Part shown: positions 8,197 to 15,469 of the stretch, piece by piece | How the letters are laid out: each line of letters begins with the position of its first letter | How positions within the stretch are numbered: position 1 is the stretch's first letter | NCBI GenBank assembly: GCA_046350375.1 | Contig: JAXMAO010000017.1 | Span: 1 to 16,164 of the forward strand | Reading direction: 5' to 3' | DNA from: JAXMAO01 sp046350375 | GTDB lineage: Bacteria; Planctomycetota; Phycisphaerae; UBA1845; UTPLA1 | Length of the DNA: 16,164 nt | Notes under the pieces: generated by a model | Told to the model about the DNA's origin: nothing | Seen by the model: the letters and a program-made list of their open reading frames with translations, nothing else | Databases searched by the model: none | Translations under genes and position numbers: made by a program

Positions 8197-9594
8197 ATGC
8201 CCGGAGGCCGGGCGAGCGGCGCGGCGGCGCCGCCGGCCGGCGAATCGAAGCGGCCGCCGAGCGCGGAACTGGCCAAGGCGCAGGTCGAGGCGCAGCGGAC
8301 CGAGGCGCGCGCCCAGCAGGCCGAGCAGGCGCTGCTGTCGCTGACCGAGCGGATCGACGCGCAGCGCAAGTCGGTCGAGCTGGAGCGGCGGCTGGTGGAG
8401 ACGGCGCGGGCCAAGGCGCAGAACGCCGAGGCGACCGAGAAGACGCTGACGGCGCAGCGCCAGCGGCGGACCGCCGACGGCGCGCCGGCGGGCGAGCTGG
8501 GGGAGATTTCGGCCAACATCGACGCGGCGCGGCAGCGTGGGCGCGAGGCGCGCGACGAGATCGCGCGGCGGATCGAGGGACTGGAGAAGCTGCAATCGGA
8601 GCTGGCAAGGTTGCAGGGCGAGCAGATCGCCCAGTTGCAGCAGGCCGAGCGGGAGCGGCGGGCGGCCGTGTCGGCCCGCGAGCAGGTCGAGGCGCTGGAG
8701 AACCCGCTTTCGCCGCGCAACCTGTACCAGTGGGTGATCGCGCGCGGGCCGCGCGTGCTGGGCATCGTCGTCGGGGTGATCGCGTTCCTGTGGCTGTCGC
8801 GGCGGATCGAGAACCGGATCATTCCGCTGGTGGCCGGGCGGACCGAGCAGGGGACGCTTGAAGAGCGCGAGAACCGCGCCCGCACGCTGGTGGAGGTGTT
8901 TCATTACGTCGCGACCGTGGTGCTGGTGAGCGGCGGCGCGCTGATGGTGCTGACCGAGCTGGGGGTGAACATCGTTCCGCTGATGGGCGGGGCGGCGGTG
9001 ATCGGGCTGGCGGTGGCGTTCGGCGCGCAGAACCTGATCCGCGACTATTTCTACGGGTTCATGATCCTGCTTGAGAATCAGTACGCGATCAACGACGTGG
9101 TGAAGATCGGCTCGACCAGCGGCATGGTCGAGAAGATCACCCTGCGGATTACCGTGCTGCGCGACCTGGAAGGTGTGGTGCACTTCATTCCGAACGGGCA
9201 GATCGCGCAGGTGTCGAACCTGACGCACGGCTGGTCGCGGGCGCTGTTCGACATCGGCGTGTCGTACGAGGAAGACGTCGATCGCGTCATGGCGGTGCTG
9301 ACCGATCTGGGGCGCGAGCTGCGGCGCGATCCAGAGTATCGGCGGCTGATCCTCGACGACCCGGAGATGCTGGGGGTGGAGAAGTTTGAGAACTCGTGCG
9401 TGGTCATTCGCTTCATCATGAAGACGCGCCCGATGCACCAGTGGAAGGTGCGGCGCGAGATGCTGCGGCGCATCAAGAACCGATTCGACAAAGAGGGCAT
9501 CGAAATCCCCTACCCGCAGCGGACGGTGCACCACCGCTACCCCGACGCGAGCAAGGCCGGAACACCCCCCGAATTCGCGGACGGGGCGGACTAG
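8197..9594 (+). CDS. Mechanosensitive ion channel, MscS family (coiled coil plus channel domain)
   Basis: Numbered from the first ATG of this frame (465 residues), a coiled coil covers about 22-168. Membrane helices follow at about 184-200, 233-253 and 258-290, the last being the Gly/Ala-rich pore helix (GGAAVIGLAVAFGAQNL). The MscS beta domain has the FIPNGQIAQVSN stretch (330-341), and the C-terminal alpha/beta region ends near IPYPQRTVH (437-445). MscS channels open under membrane tension and release solutes on osmotic downshock. The ATG at 8197 has no Shine-Dalgarno and lies in a linker, so it is probably not a true start. The real gene likely begins at 7584 with a shift of one base near 8170-8215, giving a product of about 670 residues. 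The frame is closed upstream by a TGA at 8122-8124. Confidence 0.88.
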   Translation: MPGGRASGAAAPPAGESKRPPSAELAKAQVEAQRTEARAQQAEQALLSLTERIDAQRKSVELERRLVETARAKAQNAEATEKTLTAQRQRRTADGAPAGELGEISANIDAARQRGREARDEIARRIEGLEKLQSELARLQGEQIAQLQQAERERRAAVSAREQVEALENPLSPRNLYQWVIARGPRVLGIVVGVIAFLWLSRRIENRIIPLVAGRTEQGTLEERENRARTLVEVFHYVATVVLVSGGALMVLTELGVNIVPLMGGAAVIGLAVAFGAQNLIRDYFYGFMILLENQYAINDVVKIGSTSGMVEKITLRITVLRDLEGVVHFIPNGQIAQVSNLTHGWSRALFDIGVSYEEDVDRVMAVLTDLGRELRRDPEYRRLILDDPEMLGVEKFENSCVVIRFIMKTRPMHQWKVRREMLRRIKNRFDKEGIEIPYPQRTVHHRYPDASKAGTPPEFADGAD

Positions 9595-9651
9595 GCGGCG
9601 GCGATCAATCGAGCCGGCCAAGACTCTGCCGATCCGACAAACAGGTAATCG

Positions 9652-9667
9652 GCGCGGAATGCCGCGC
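9652..9667. terminator. Short hairpin between convergent genes
   Basis: Arms GCGCGG (9652-9657) and CCGCGC (9662-9667) with a 4-base loop overlap the stop of the dockerin-tailed gene, in the gap where it converges with the MscS-type gene. There is no T tract. Confidence 0.25.
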
Positions 9668-10905
9668 TAGGGGGCGAGGAGCTTCTGAACGAAGCCGGTC
9701 ACGTCGGCCGCATCGATGACGGCGTTGGCGCTGAAGTCACCGTGGCAGAGGTCGCCCGACGTGGTCGAGCCGGCCAGCAGGGCCGCGGTGAACGGCTGCA
9801 CGTCGGCGCCGTTGGCCTGGGTGTCGACGTTCATGTCGCCGTCGGGGGTGCAGCCGACGACGGGTGTGGCGATGTAGAGCGCCTGGTTTTCCTGCAGGGC
9901 GTCGAAGGCGACTTGGAAGCCGATTTGTCCGTTGTTGTTGAATCCGCCGCGGAGGAAGGCGACGTTCATGACCGTTTGGCCGTCGAGGGTGTCGCCGGTC
10001 TGGATGACCTTGTCGCTGACGGCATTGGCGCCGGTGTAGATGCCGACGTTGAAGTCGTCGAGGATGGCGCCGAAGGCGATCTTCCCGCTGTTGTTGAGGT
10101 CGTATTCGAGCAGCGAGCCATAGGCGCCGGATTCGTCGGCCAGGGTGGTGATGGGTCCGCCATTGCCGAGCCACAGGGCGGCGCCGCCGGCGTCGAGGTT
10201 GGCGAGCAGCAGCACGTCGCCGGCGTCGTTGATATCCGGAAACGTGGTGCAGTTCAGCAGCGGGCCGGTGCTGTCGGCGATGGTGATGATCGGTCCGACG
10301 CCATCGGTGCGGCGAACGCCGTTGACCGGCGGCACGAGCGTGATCGCGGCGGCCAGCGCGGCCTGCCCGGAGCTGTTGGGCGGCGAGAGGAACCCGCTGC
10401 CGGTGTTGAAGAGCAGCGTGGCGGGCCCGCCGTTGCCGCGGTAGTGGAAAAACGTGGGTGTCACTGAATAGGAGATCGTGTCGGCGGCGTTCAGGCCGTT
10501 CACCAGCGAGACGCTGCTGTACAGCGCCGTCGAGCCGACGCCGTCAAACAGCCTGGCGTCGCGGCCGGACACGCCCGGCAGCGAGGCGAGCACCTTGCCG
10601 GACTGGCCCAGGTGATAGCGTCCGAAGACTTGCGAGTAGGTGCCGGTCGGGCCGACGGAGAAGAGCTGGACCACGGTGCCGCCGGTCTTGCGCCAGAAAT
10701 GAGTATCTTCGTCAACAACGGCGTTGGGGTCGGTCTCGGTGAACAGCACCTGGCCGGCGTCGTTGATCTGCGGCGCGTCGAGGTTGTGGCCGGTGAACGC
10801 GCCGGCCTGGTTGTCGAGAATTTTGGTGAAGGTGTAGGTCGTCGCGTAGGCCGCGGTTGAGAGCAACCCGGCGCAGAGAGTGACCAGCGCGGCGCGGACG
10901 GTCAT
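9667..10905 (-). CDS. Secreted NxxGxxAF-repeat protein with C-terminal Cys-containing dockerin
   Basis: The 412-residue product has a signal peptide (cleavage near residue 21, after AYA). Its body has spaced repeats of the NxxGxxxF type, such as INDAGQVLF (48-56), INDAGDVLL, LNNSGKIAF and FNNNGQIGF. The last 62 residues (351-412) form a dockerin-like module with two calcium-loop repeats (GDMNVDTQANGAD and GDFSANAVIDAAD) and two cysteines (C352, C387). This resembles the GC-type dockerin known as an anchor module in planctomycetes. The protein is probably exported and attached to the cell surface; its ligand is unknown. The ATG at 10905 is chosen over an upstream frame start at 10971 because GGGAAGGGG sits 7 bases before it and a proper signal peptide follows. 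Confidence 0.85.
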   Translation of the reverse strand: MTVRAALVTLCAGLLSTAAYATTYTFTKILDNQAGAFTGHNLDAPQINDAGQVLFTETDPNAVVDEDTHFWRKTGGTVVQLFSVGPTGTYSQVFGRYHLGQSGKVLASLPGVSGRDARLFDGVGSTALYSSVSLVNGLNAADTISYSVTPTFFHYRGNGGPATLLFNTGSGFLSPPNSSGQAALAAAITLVPPVNGVRRTDGVGPIITIADSTGPLLNCTTFPDINDAGDVLLLANLDAGGAALWLGNGGPITTLADESGAYGSLLEYDLNNSGKIAFGAILDDFNVGIYTGANAVSDKVIQTGDTLDGQTVMNVAFLRGGFNNNGQIGFQVAFDALQENQALYIATPVVGCTPDGDMNVDTQANGADVQPFTAALLAGSTTSGDLCHGDFSANAVIDAADVTGFVQKLLAP

Positions 10906-10947
10906 GGATTGCCCCTTCCCGGCCCGCGGTTTCTGCCGGATCACTTC

Positions 10948-10976
10948 AGGATAGCAAACCACGACAACCAAAACAA
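10948..10976 (-). promoter_or_regulatory. Candidate promoter of the dockerin-tailed gene
   Basis: On the minus strand a -35 TTGTTT (10971-10976) and a -10 TATCCT (10948-10953) are 17 bp apart, about 45 bp before the ATG. Each element has two mismatches to consensus. Confidence 0.4.
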
Positions 10977-11118
10977 CTGGCCGGGCCGGCAGGGTTGCTG
11001 CCGATCGCGCGTGGAATCAGCGAATTACTCGCGGGCGCGCTGACCCGCCGCGCGCTTGGCAGGCACGGTTGAATCGTGGACGATAGCCGGCTTCACGCGA
11101 GCGAGAAGGAGTTTCCGC

Positions 11119-12300
11119 ATGAGTTCGGTGCGCGTACTGGTGGGGACCAAGAAGGGGGCGTTCATTCTCACGTCCGACGGACAGCGCCGCAGCTGGCGCG
11201 TCAGCGGTCCGCACTTTGCGGGGTGGGAAATATATCACCTCAAGGGCTCGCCGGCTGATCCGAACCGCATCTATGCCTCGCAGACCAGCGGCTGGTTCGG
11301 GCAGATCATTCAGCGCTCGGACGACGGGGGCCAGAACTGGCACCAGCCCGGCACGCCGCCCGGGCAGGAACTCAAGTCGCCCGAGGGGCACCCGATGGGC
11401 GAGAGCAACAAGTTTGTCTACGACACGACGCCGGCCGGGCGGCCGCTCAGCACGCACATGTGGTTCGACGGCACACAGCACCCGTGGGAGTTCAAGCGCG
11501 TCTGGCACCTCGAGCCGTCGCTGAGCGATCCAAACCTGGCCTATGCCGGCGTCGAGGACGCGGCCATCTTCCGCACCACCGACGGCGGCCAGACCTGGCA
11601 CGAGCTGGCGGGGCTGCGCGGTCACGAGTCGGGCCCGAAGTGGCAGCCAGGCGCCGGCGGCATGGGTCTGCACACGATCGTGCTCGGCCCGAACAACAGC
11701 GGCCGCATGTTCGGGGCGATCTCGGCCGCGGGCGTCTTCCGCAGCGATGACGCGGGCAAGACCTGGCGGCCGATCAACCGCGGGCTGACGTCGAAGTATC
11801 TGCCGGAGCCGTCGCCGGAGGTGGGCTTCTGCGTGCATCGCATCGCCATGCACCCCGCGCGACCGAACACGCTGTTCATGCAGCTGCACTGGAATGTCTG
11901 CCGCAGCGACGACGCCGGCGAGAGCTGGCAGAAGGTGAGCGGCAACCTGCCGAGCGACTTTGGCTTTCCGATCGTCGTTCACGCGCACGAGCCGCAGACG
12001 ATTTACGTGGTGCCGATTCTCAGCGACTCGCTGCACTATCCGCCCGAGGGCAAGCTGCGGGTCTATCGCAGCCGCGCGGGCGGGAACGAGTGGGAGCCGC
12101 TGACGCGCGGCCTGCCGCAGAGCGATTGCTATGTGAACGTGCTGCGTGGGGCGATGTCGGTGGATACGCTCGATCCGTGCGGCGTCTATTTCGGCACGAC
12201 TGGCGGGCAGGTCTATGGCTCGGCCGACGGCGGCGACACGTGGACGGCGATCGTCCGCGACCTGCCGGCGGTGCTGAGCGTCGAGGCGCAGAAGATCTGA
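11119..12300 (+). CDS. Asp-box (BNR) beta-propeller protein, sialidase/VPS10-like fold
   Basis: The 393-residue product carries five clear Asp boxes (SxDxGxxW): 67-74, 153-160, 209-216, 263-270 and 368-375, plus a degenerate one at 318-325. They mark a beta-propeller like those of sialidases and VPS10 proteins. Databases often label such proteins exo-alpha-sialidase, but I cannot see the arginine triad needed for sialidase activity, so enzymatic function is unproven. There is no signal peptide, so it is probably cytoplasmic. The ATG at 11119 is chosen because GAGAAGGAG lies 8 bases ahead; an in-frame start at 11056 lacks one. The DUF1428 gene follows after 152 bp on the same strand. Confidence 0.87.
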   Translation: MSSVRVLVGTKKGAFILTSDGQRRSWRVSGPHFAGWEIYHLKGSPADPNRIYASQTSGWFGQIIQRSDDGGQNWHQPGTPPGQELKSPEGHPMGESNKFVYDTTPAGRPLSTHMWFDGTQHPWEFKRVWHLEPSLSDPNLAYAGVEDAAIFRTTDGGQTWHELAGLRGHESGPKWQPGAGGMGLHTIVLGPNNSGRMFGAISAAGVFRSDDAGKTWRPINRGLTSKYLPEPSPEVGFCVHRIAMHPARPNTLFMQLHWNVCRSDDAGESWQKVSGNLPSDFGFPIVVHAHEPQTIYVVPILSDSLHYPPEGKLRVYRSRAGGNEWEPLTRGLPQSDCYVNVLRGAMSVDTLDPCGVYFGTTGGQVYGSADGGDTWTAIVRDLPAVLSVEAQKI

Positions 12301-12452
12301 GTCTTGAGCGCAGCATGAGTTTCGCCTGATCGCGCACCGTGTGCCGCTCATGTTCGCGCGGCCCGAGCGCGATTCTGGTTCGCGCAGAACGAGACGGGGC
12401 GTTGCGTATGGCGCCCCGGCTTTCCGAAACAGATGCCGCAAGGAATCTGCTC

Positions 12453-12812
12453 ATGCGATACGTCGATGGCTTTGTGCTGCCAGTTCCAAAGAAGAACCTG
12501 GCTGCCTATCGCCGCATGGCGCGTGCCGGCGGACGGGTGTGGCGAAAACACGGGGCGCTTGAGTACGTCGAGTGCGTCGGCGACGACCTCAAGCCGCACT
12601 GCGGGACGTCGTTTGTGAAACTGGCCCGCTGCAAGCGCGGTGAAACGGCGATCATCGCCTGGATCGTCTACAAATCCCGCGCCCACCGCGACGCCGTCAA
12701 CAAGAAGGTGATGTCTGACCCTGCCCTCTCGGAGGCGATGAAAGGGCAGCCCATGCCGTTCGACATGAAGCGCATGGCCTACGGCGGGTTCAAGATGCTG
12801 GTGGTCGCCTGA
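12453..12812 (+). CDS. DUF1428 family protein
   Basis: The 119-residue product matches the DUF1428 family along its full length. It opens with MRYVDGFVLPVPK, has ALEYVECVGDD in the middle, IVYKSRAHRDAVNKKVM at about 70-86, and ends with PFDMKRMAYGGFKMLV. DUF1428 proteins are small alpha/beta proteins of the dimeric alpha/beta-barrel (ferredoxin-like) type with no firmly known function. The ATG at 12453 has AAGGAA 8-13 bases upstream and gives the usual family length. A longer in-frame start at 12339 is not supported. It lies 152 bp after the Asp-box propeller gene and could share its transcript. Confidence 0.9.
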   Translation: MRYVDGFVLPVPKKNLAAYRRMARAGGRVWRKHGALEYVECVGDDLKPHCGTSFVKLARCKRGETAIIAWIVYKSRAHRDAVNKKVMSDPALSEAMKGQPMPFDMKRMAYGGFKMLVVA

Positions 12813-12996
12813 CGGGCGCCGCCGTCGACCGCCCCCCCGGTGCTTCGCTTCGCGTCCCCGCCCGCGTTACAGAGGAGGCGTCGCTCGGCCTTGCCGGCCC
12901 CTGCGGCGCGGCGAGCCCCTTGCTGTGCCCGCGAGGCGCAGGTGTTGGCGCAGTGGATTCCGCAAACCAGTACCAGCGAGCTGCTTCGGCGCGCGA

Positions 12997-14175
12997 CTAG
13001 GGGATAAGCGCCACGCCGGCGAAGTTGCTGCGCTGGGCGCTCATGTGCTGCGTCATCGCGGTCATGGTGTCGTCGGCCGGATCGAAGAGATCGCCCGAGT
13101 CGCGGACGTCGCCGTTGTCGACGCCCCCCAGCAGCATGACCGTTCCGTTGGGCATGAGCATCGCCACGTGCGACTGCCGGGCGACCGACATGTGCGGCCC
13201 CTCGGTGAACATGCCGGTGTTCGGGTCGTACAGGTCGGTGCGGTCGGACGCGTTGGGGTCGCCGCTGTAGCCGCCGGCGACGAGCACGCGCCCGTCGGGC
13301 AGGGCCGTCGCGGTTGGGAAGTAGCCGTGCACGCTGTGCAGGTTGCCCGCCGTGGGGCTGAACTGATTGGTGTTGGGGTTGAAGAGGTAGGCGGTGGTGA
13401 AGATGCCGCTGCCGACCATGAGCACGCGTCCGTCCGGAAGTCGCGCGCTGGCGCGCGGGTCGCCGTCGATCATTCCGATCGAGGTGAATTCGTTGGCGGT
13501 CGGGTTGTAGACCTCGGCTGACAGATGGAACGTTTGCTGATCGGGGTCGCCGCCGGCGATCAGCACGCGCCCATCGAGCAGCAGCTCGACGATGAAGAAG
13601 TTCCGGGCGCGCTTCATCGACGGCGCCAGCGTGAACTGTTCGGTATTGGGGTCGTACAGCTCGGCCGAATCGAGCAGGCTTTCGCCGTCATCGCCGCCAA
13701 GCACCAGGACGCGACCGTCATTGAGCCGGACCATTCGGTGCTGGTTGCGGGCGACGTGCATGTCTGACACCTGCCGCCACGAGTTTGTGGCGCCGGAGTA
13801 GAGATACGCGGTCTTGGTGGCATGGGTGCCGAGATAGCCGCCGGTGAACAGTGCCATTCGGCCCGGCAGCGCGACGGCGGCGACCGAATCACCCAACTGC
13901 TCGCCGCCCGGCACGTCGGCGCTGAATTTCCAGGCGTCGGCCTTGGCCTTGCCGAAGATCTTCAGCCGCGAGGCATCGTCGCTGGTGTCGGCGTCTTCGA
14001 CGATTTCCGATTCTTCGGTGTCCCCGTCGCCGGTCTTGTCGCCACCGCCGACGACGGCGTCCGGATCGTCGGACTCATCGTCTCCGCGATCACCGCACCC
14101 CGACAGCAGCGACACCGTCGCCGCCGCCAATGCCACCAGCGACAGAATGCGAATAATTTCAAGACTGCGGGACAC
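12997..14175 (-). CDS. Kelch/galactose-oxidase-type beta-propeller lipoprotein
   Basis: The 392-residue product has a lipoprotein signal (hydrophobic 8-24, lipobox LSGC with Cys27), then a very acidic linker (29-68, mostly Asp, Glu and Gly). A propeller of at least five kelch-like repeats follows, each with a (D/N)G-(R/T)-V-L/M-hydrophobic-GG core (near 153-161, 201-209, 248-255, 294-302 and 343-351). Repeats also carry LYDPNT/YNPT turns. It is probably a surface-displayed, calcium- or ligand-binding propeller. The copper ligands of galactose oxidase are not evident, so no enzyme activity is claimed. The GTG at 14175 is chosen because AGGAG lies 7 bases upstream; an in-frame ATG at 14250 would precede the signal by 25 unlikely residues. 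Confidence 0.83.
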   Translation of the reverse strand: MSRSLEIIRILSLVALAAATVSLLSGCGDRGDDESDDPDAVVGGGDKTGDGDTEESEIVEDADTSDDASRLKIFGKAKADAWKFSADVPGGEQLGDSVAAVALPGRMALFTGGYLGTHATKTAYLYSGATNSWRQVSDMHVARNQHRMVRLNDGRVLVLGGDDGESLLDSAELYDPNTEQFTLAPSMKRARNFFIVELLLDGRVLIAGGDPDQQTFHLSAEVYNPTANEFTSIGMIDGDPRASARLPDGRVLMVGSGIFTTAYLFNPNTNQFSPTAGNLHSVHGYFPTATALPDGRVLVAGGYSGDPNASDRTDLYDPNTGMFTEGPHMSVARQSHVAMLMPNGTVMLLGGVDNGDVRDSGDLFDPADDTMTAMTQHMSAQRSNFAGVALIP

Positions 14176-14257
14176 GGTTATCTCCTCACTTCTCCCCATC
14201 TGCGCGGCAGGCGGCGCGGCCCCCGGGGCGCATCGGCCGCGTCGCTTCACTCACTCA

Positions 14258-14287
14258 CAGATACGACGGGTGCGCCGAACATGCCAA
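14258..14287 (-). promoter_or_regulatory. Candidate promoter of the kelch lipoprotein gene
   Basis: On the minus strand a -35 TTGGCA (14282-14287) and a -10 TATCTG (14258-14263) are 18 bp apart, about 80 bp before the GTG start. Confidence 0.4.
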
Positions 14288-14297
14288 GTGCGAGGGT

Positions 14298-14310
14298 GGC
14301 ACGCCGTGCC
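14298..14310. repeat. 13-bp palindrome upstream of the kelch promoter
   Basis: GGCACG-C-CGTGCC is a perfect palindrome around one central base, 10 bp upstream of the candidate -35 and between the two divergent genes. It could be a repressor or activator site, but chance is not excluded in such GC-rich DNA. Confidence 0.3.
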
Positions 14311-14502
14311 CGCAAGCAACCAAACCGTCCATTGTATGTCGCGAGCGCGCCCGAACCAACCCGGTCGCGCGTGTTTTCGCGCCGGCGCCGCGCGATCGGC
14401 CGCCGCACGGCGATCAGCTTGAACTGCGCCGGCCCGGTCGGTTAAGACGTTGCGCATGGATCGAGTCGCACGGTCATATTGCCGGTCCGCCGGGGTTTTC
14501 GC

Positions 14503-15222
14503 GTGAAGCGCCGCGTTTTGATCGTGTGCACCGGGAACATTGCCCGCTCGCAGATGGGCGAGGGCTGGTGGCGCAGCCTGGGCGGCGATGCGTGGGAGGT
14601 GCACAGCGCCGGCACGCGCCCGCGAAGTCGGGTGCATCCGGTCGCCGTTGCGGTGATGGCCGAGCGCGGCGTCGACATCAGCTCGCAACGGCCGAAGCCG
14701 ATCGACGCATTTGTGAACGAGCCGTTCGACGTGGTGGTGACGGTGTGCTCGGTAGCCGAGCAGGCCTGTCCGGCGTTCCCGAACGCCGCGCGGCGCGAGC
14801 ATTGGCCGGTGGACGATCCGGCCATTGCCGGCACAGATGCGGAGCGGCTGCTCGCGGTGTTCCGCCGGCTGCGGAACGAGCTGGAGGAGCTGATCCGCGG
14901 CTATCTGGGACGAGCGGGGGCACACATGATTCGAGTTGTCCGGCCTTTTCACCTGCAAACCCTGGCCCGCTCGGCCGAGGAGGTGACGGTCGACGTCGCC
15001 GGCCCGGTCACGCTGTGCGCGGTGCTCGATGCGCTCGAGGCGCAGTTCCCGATGCTGCGCGGCGCGATTCGCGATCATGTCACGCTGCGTCGCCGGCCGT
15101 TCGTGCGGTTCTTCGCCTGCCAGAAAGACCTGTCGCACGGGCCGGCCGATGCGCCGCTGCCCGAGGCGGTGACGCGCGGGAGCGAGCCGCTGCTGATCGT
15201 CGGGGCGATCGCGGGGGGGTAG
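14503..15222 (+). CDS. Fusion of thioredoxin-type arsenate reductase (ArsC, LMW phosphatase fold) with a MoaD/ThiS-like beta-grasp protein ending in Gly-Gly
   Basis: The 239-residue product has two domains in one open frame. Residues 1-137 match ArsC of the low-molecular-weight phosphatase fold: P-loop CTGNIARS (C9-x5-R15), HPVAVAVM (45-52), a second pair C82 and C89, and WPVDDPA (101-107). These three cysteines match the C10/C82/C89 relay of staphylococcal ArsC, so arsenate reduction with thioredoxin is plausible. Residues 142-239 match a MoaD/ThiS-like beta-grasp family with RPFVRFFAC (198-206), DLSH (209-212) and the end VGAIAGG. A C-terminal Gly-Gly is the activation site in sulfur carriers and ubiquitin-like proteins. 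The GTG at 14503 is chosen because it gives the usual ArsC N-terminus. Met142 (ATG 14926) could also start a free beta-grasp protein. No E1-like activating enzyme or other ars gene is in the window. Confidence 0.87.
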   Translation: MKRRVLIVCTGNIARSQMGEGWWRSLGGDAWEVHSAGTRPRSRVHPVAVAVMAERGVDISSQRPKPIDAFVNEPFDVVVTVCSVAEQACPAFPNAARREHWPVDDPAIAGTDAERLLAVFRRLRNELEELIRGYLGRAGAHMIRVVRPFHLQTLARSAEEVTVDVAGPVTLCAVLDALEAQFPMLRGAIRDHVTLRRRPFVRFFACQKDLSHGPADAPLPEAVTRGSEPLLIVGAIAGG

Positions 15223-15469
15223 CGCGTGTTGGCGGCCCGATGGCGCCTGGGCGCGGCGCGGGCTGAATTCATTACATCTTGATCTGGTGATCGTGAAAGG
15301 GGTTTATCTTTTCCGGGCGCTGGGGCTACAGTATGAGTACTCGGCCCGGTTTCTCCCGCCCGGCAGGGGAAGTTTGATCGCGGCGTCGCCGGACGCTGAT
15401 CGCGCCGCAGGTCGCCGGCGCCTCACGGCCTCCGGGGCGTGGAGCGGCGTGCAAAGGGGAGCGCTCGTC

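Larger units (their letters stand above)
14176..14502. other. Divergent intergenic region between the kelch lipoprotein and the arsC-like fusion gene
   Basis: This 327-bp stretch has no convincing gene. It holds the kelch promoter candidate (14258-14287) and a 13-bp palindrome (14298-14310). No convincing promoter for the rightward fusion gene was found: a TTGAAC at about 14419-14424 has no good -10 at the right distance. Confidence 0.45.

Noticed and set aside
8200..8861. Continuation of the signal-peptide frame after the MscS frame break
   Set aside because: After about 8190 this frame gives only Gly/Ala/Arg low-complexity sequence, while the +1 frame gives coiled coil and channel helices.
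11119..12300. Calling the Asp-box protein a true sialidase
   Set aside because: Asp boxes only show the propeller fold. The arginine triad and nucleophile Tyr of sialidases could not be identified, and there is no signal peptide.
12813..12996. A small gene or terminator in the gap after the DUF1428 gene
   Set aside because: No frame with a start, ribosome binding site and plausible composition was found, and the short GC hairpins lack T tracts.
14297..14311. TGGCAC as a possible sigma-54 promoter
   Set aside because: The required TTGC/GC element five bases downstream is absent (GCCC instead); the sequence is better explained as a palindrome.
14251..15138. A long minus-strand frame antisense to the ArsC-beta-grasp gene
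   Set aside because: It has no recognisable motif, while the plus strand carries full family matches.
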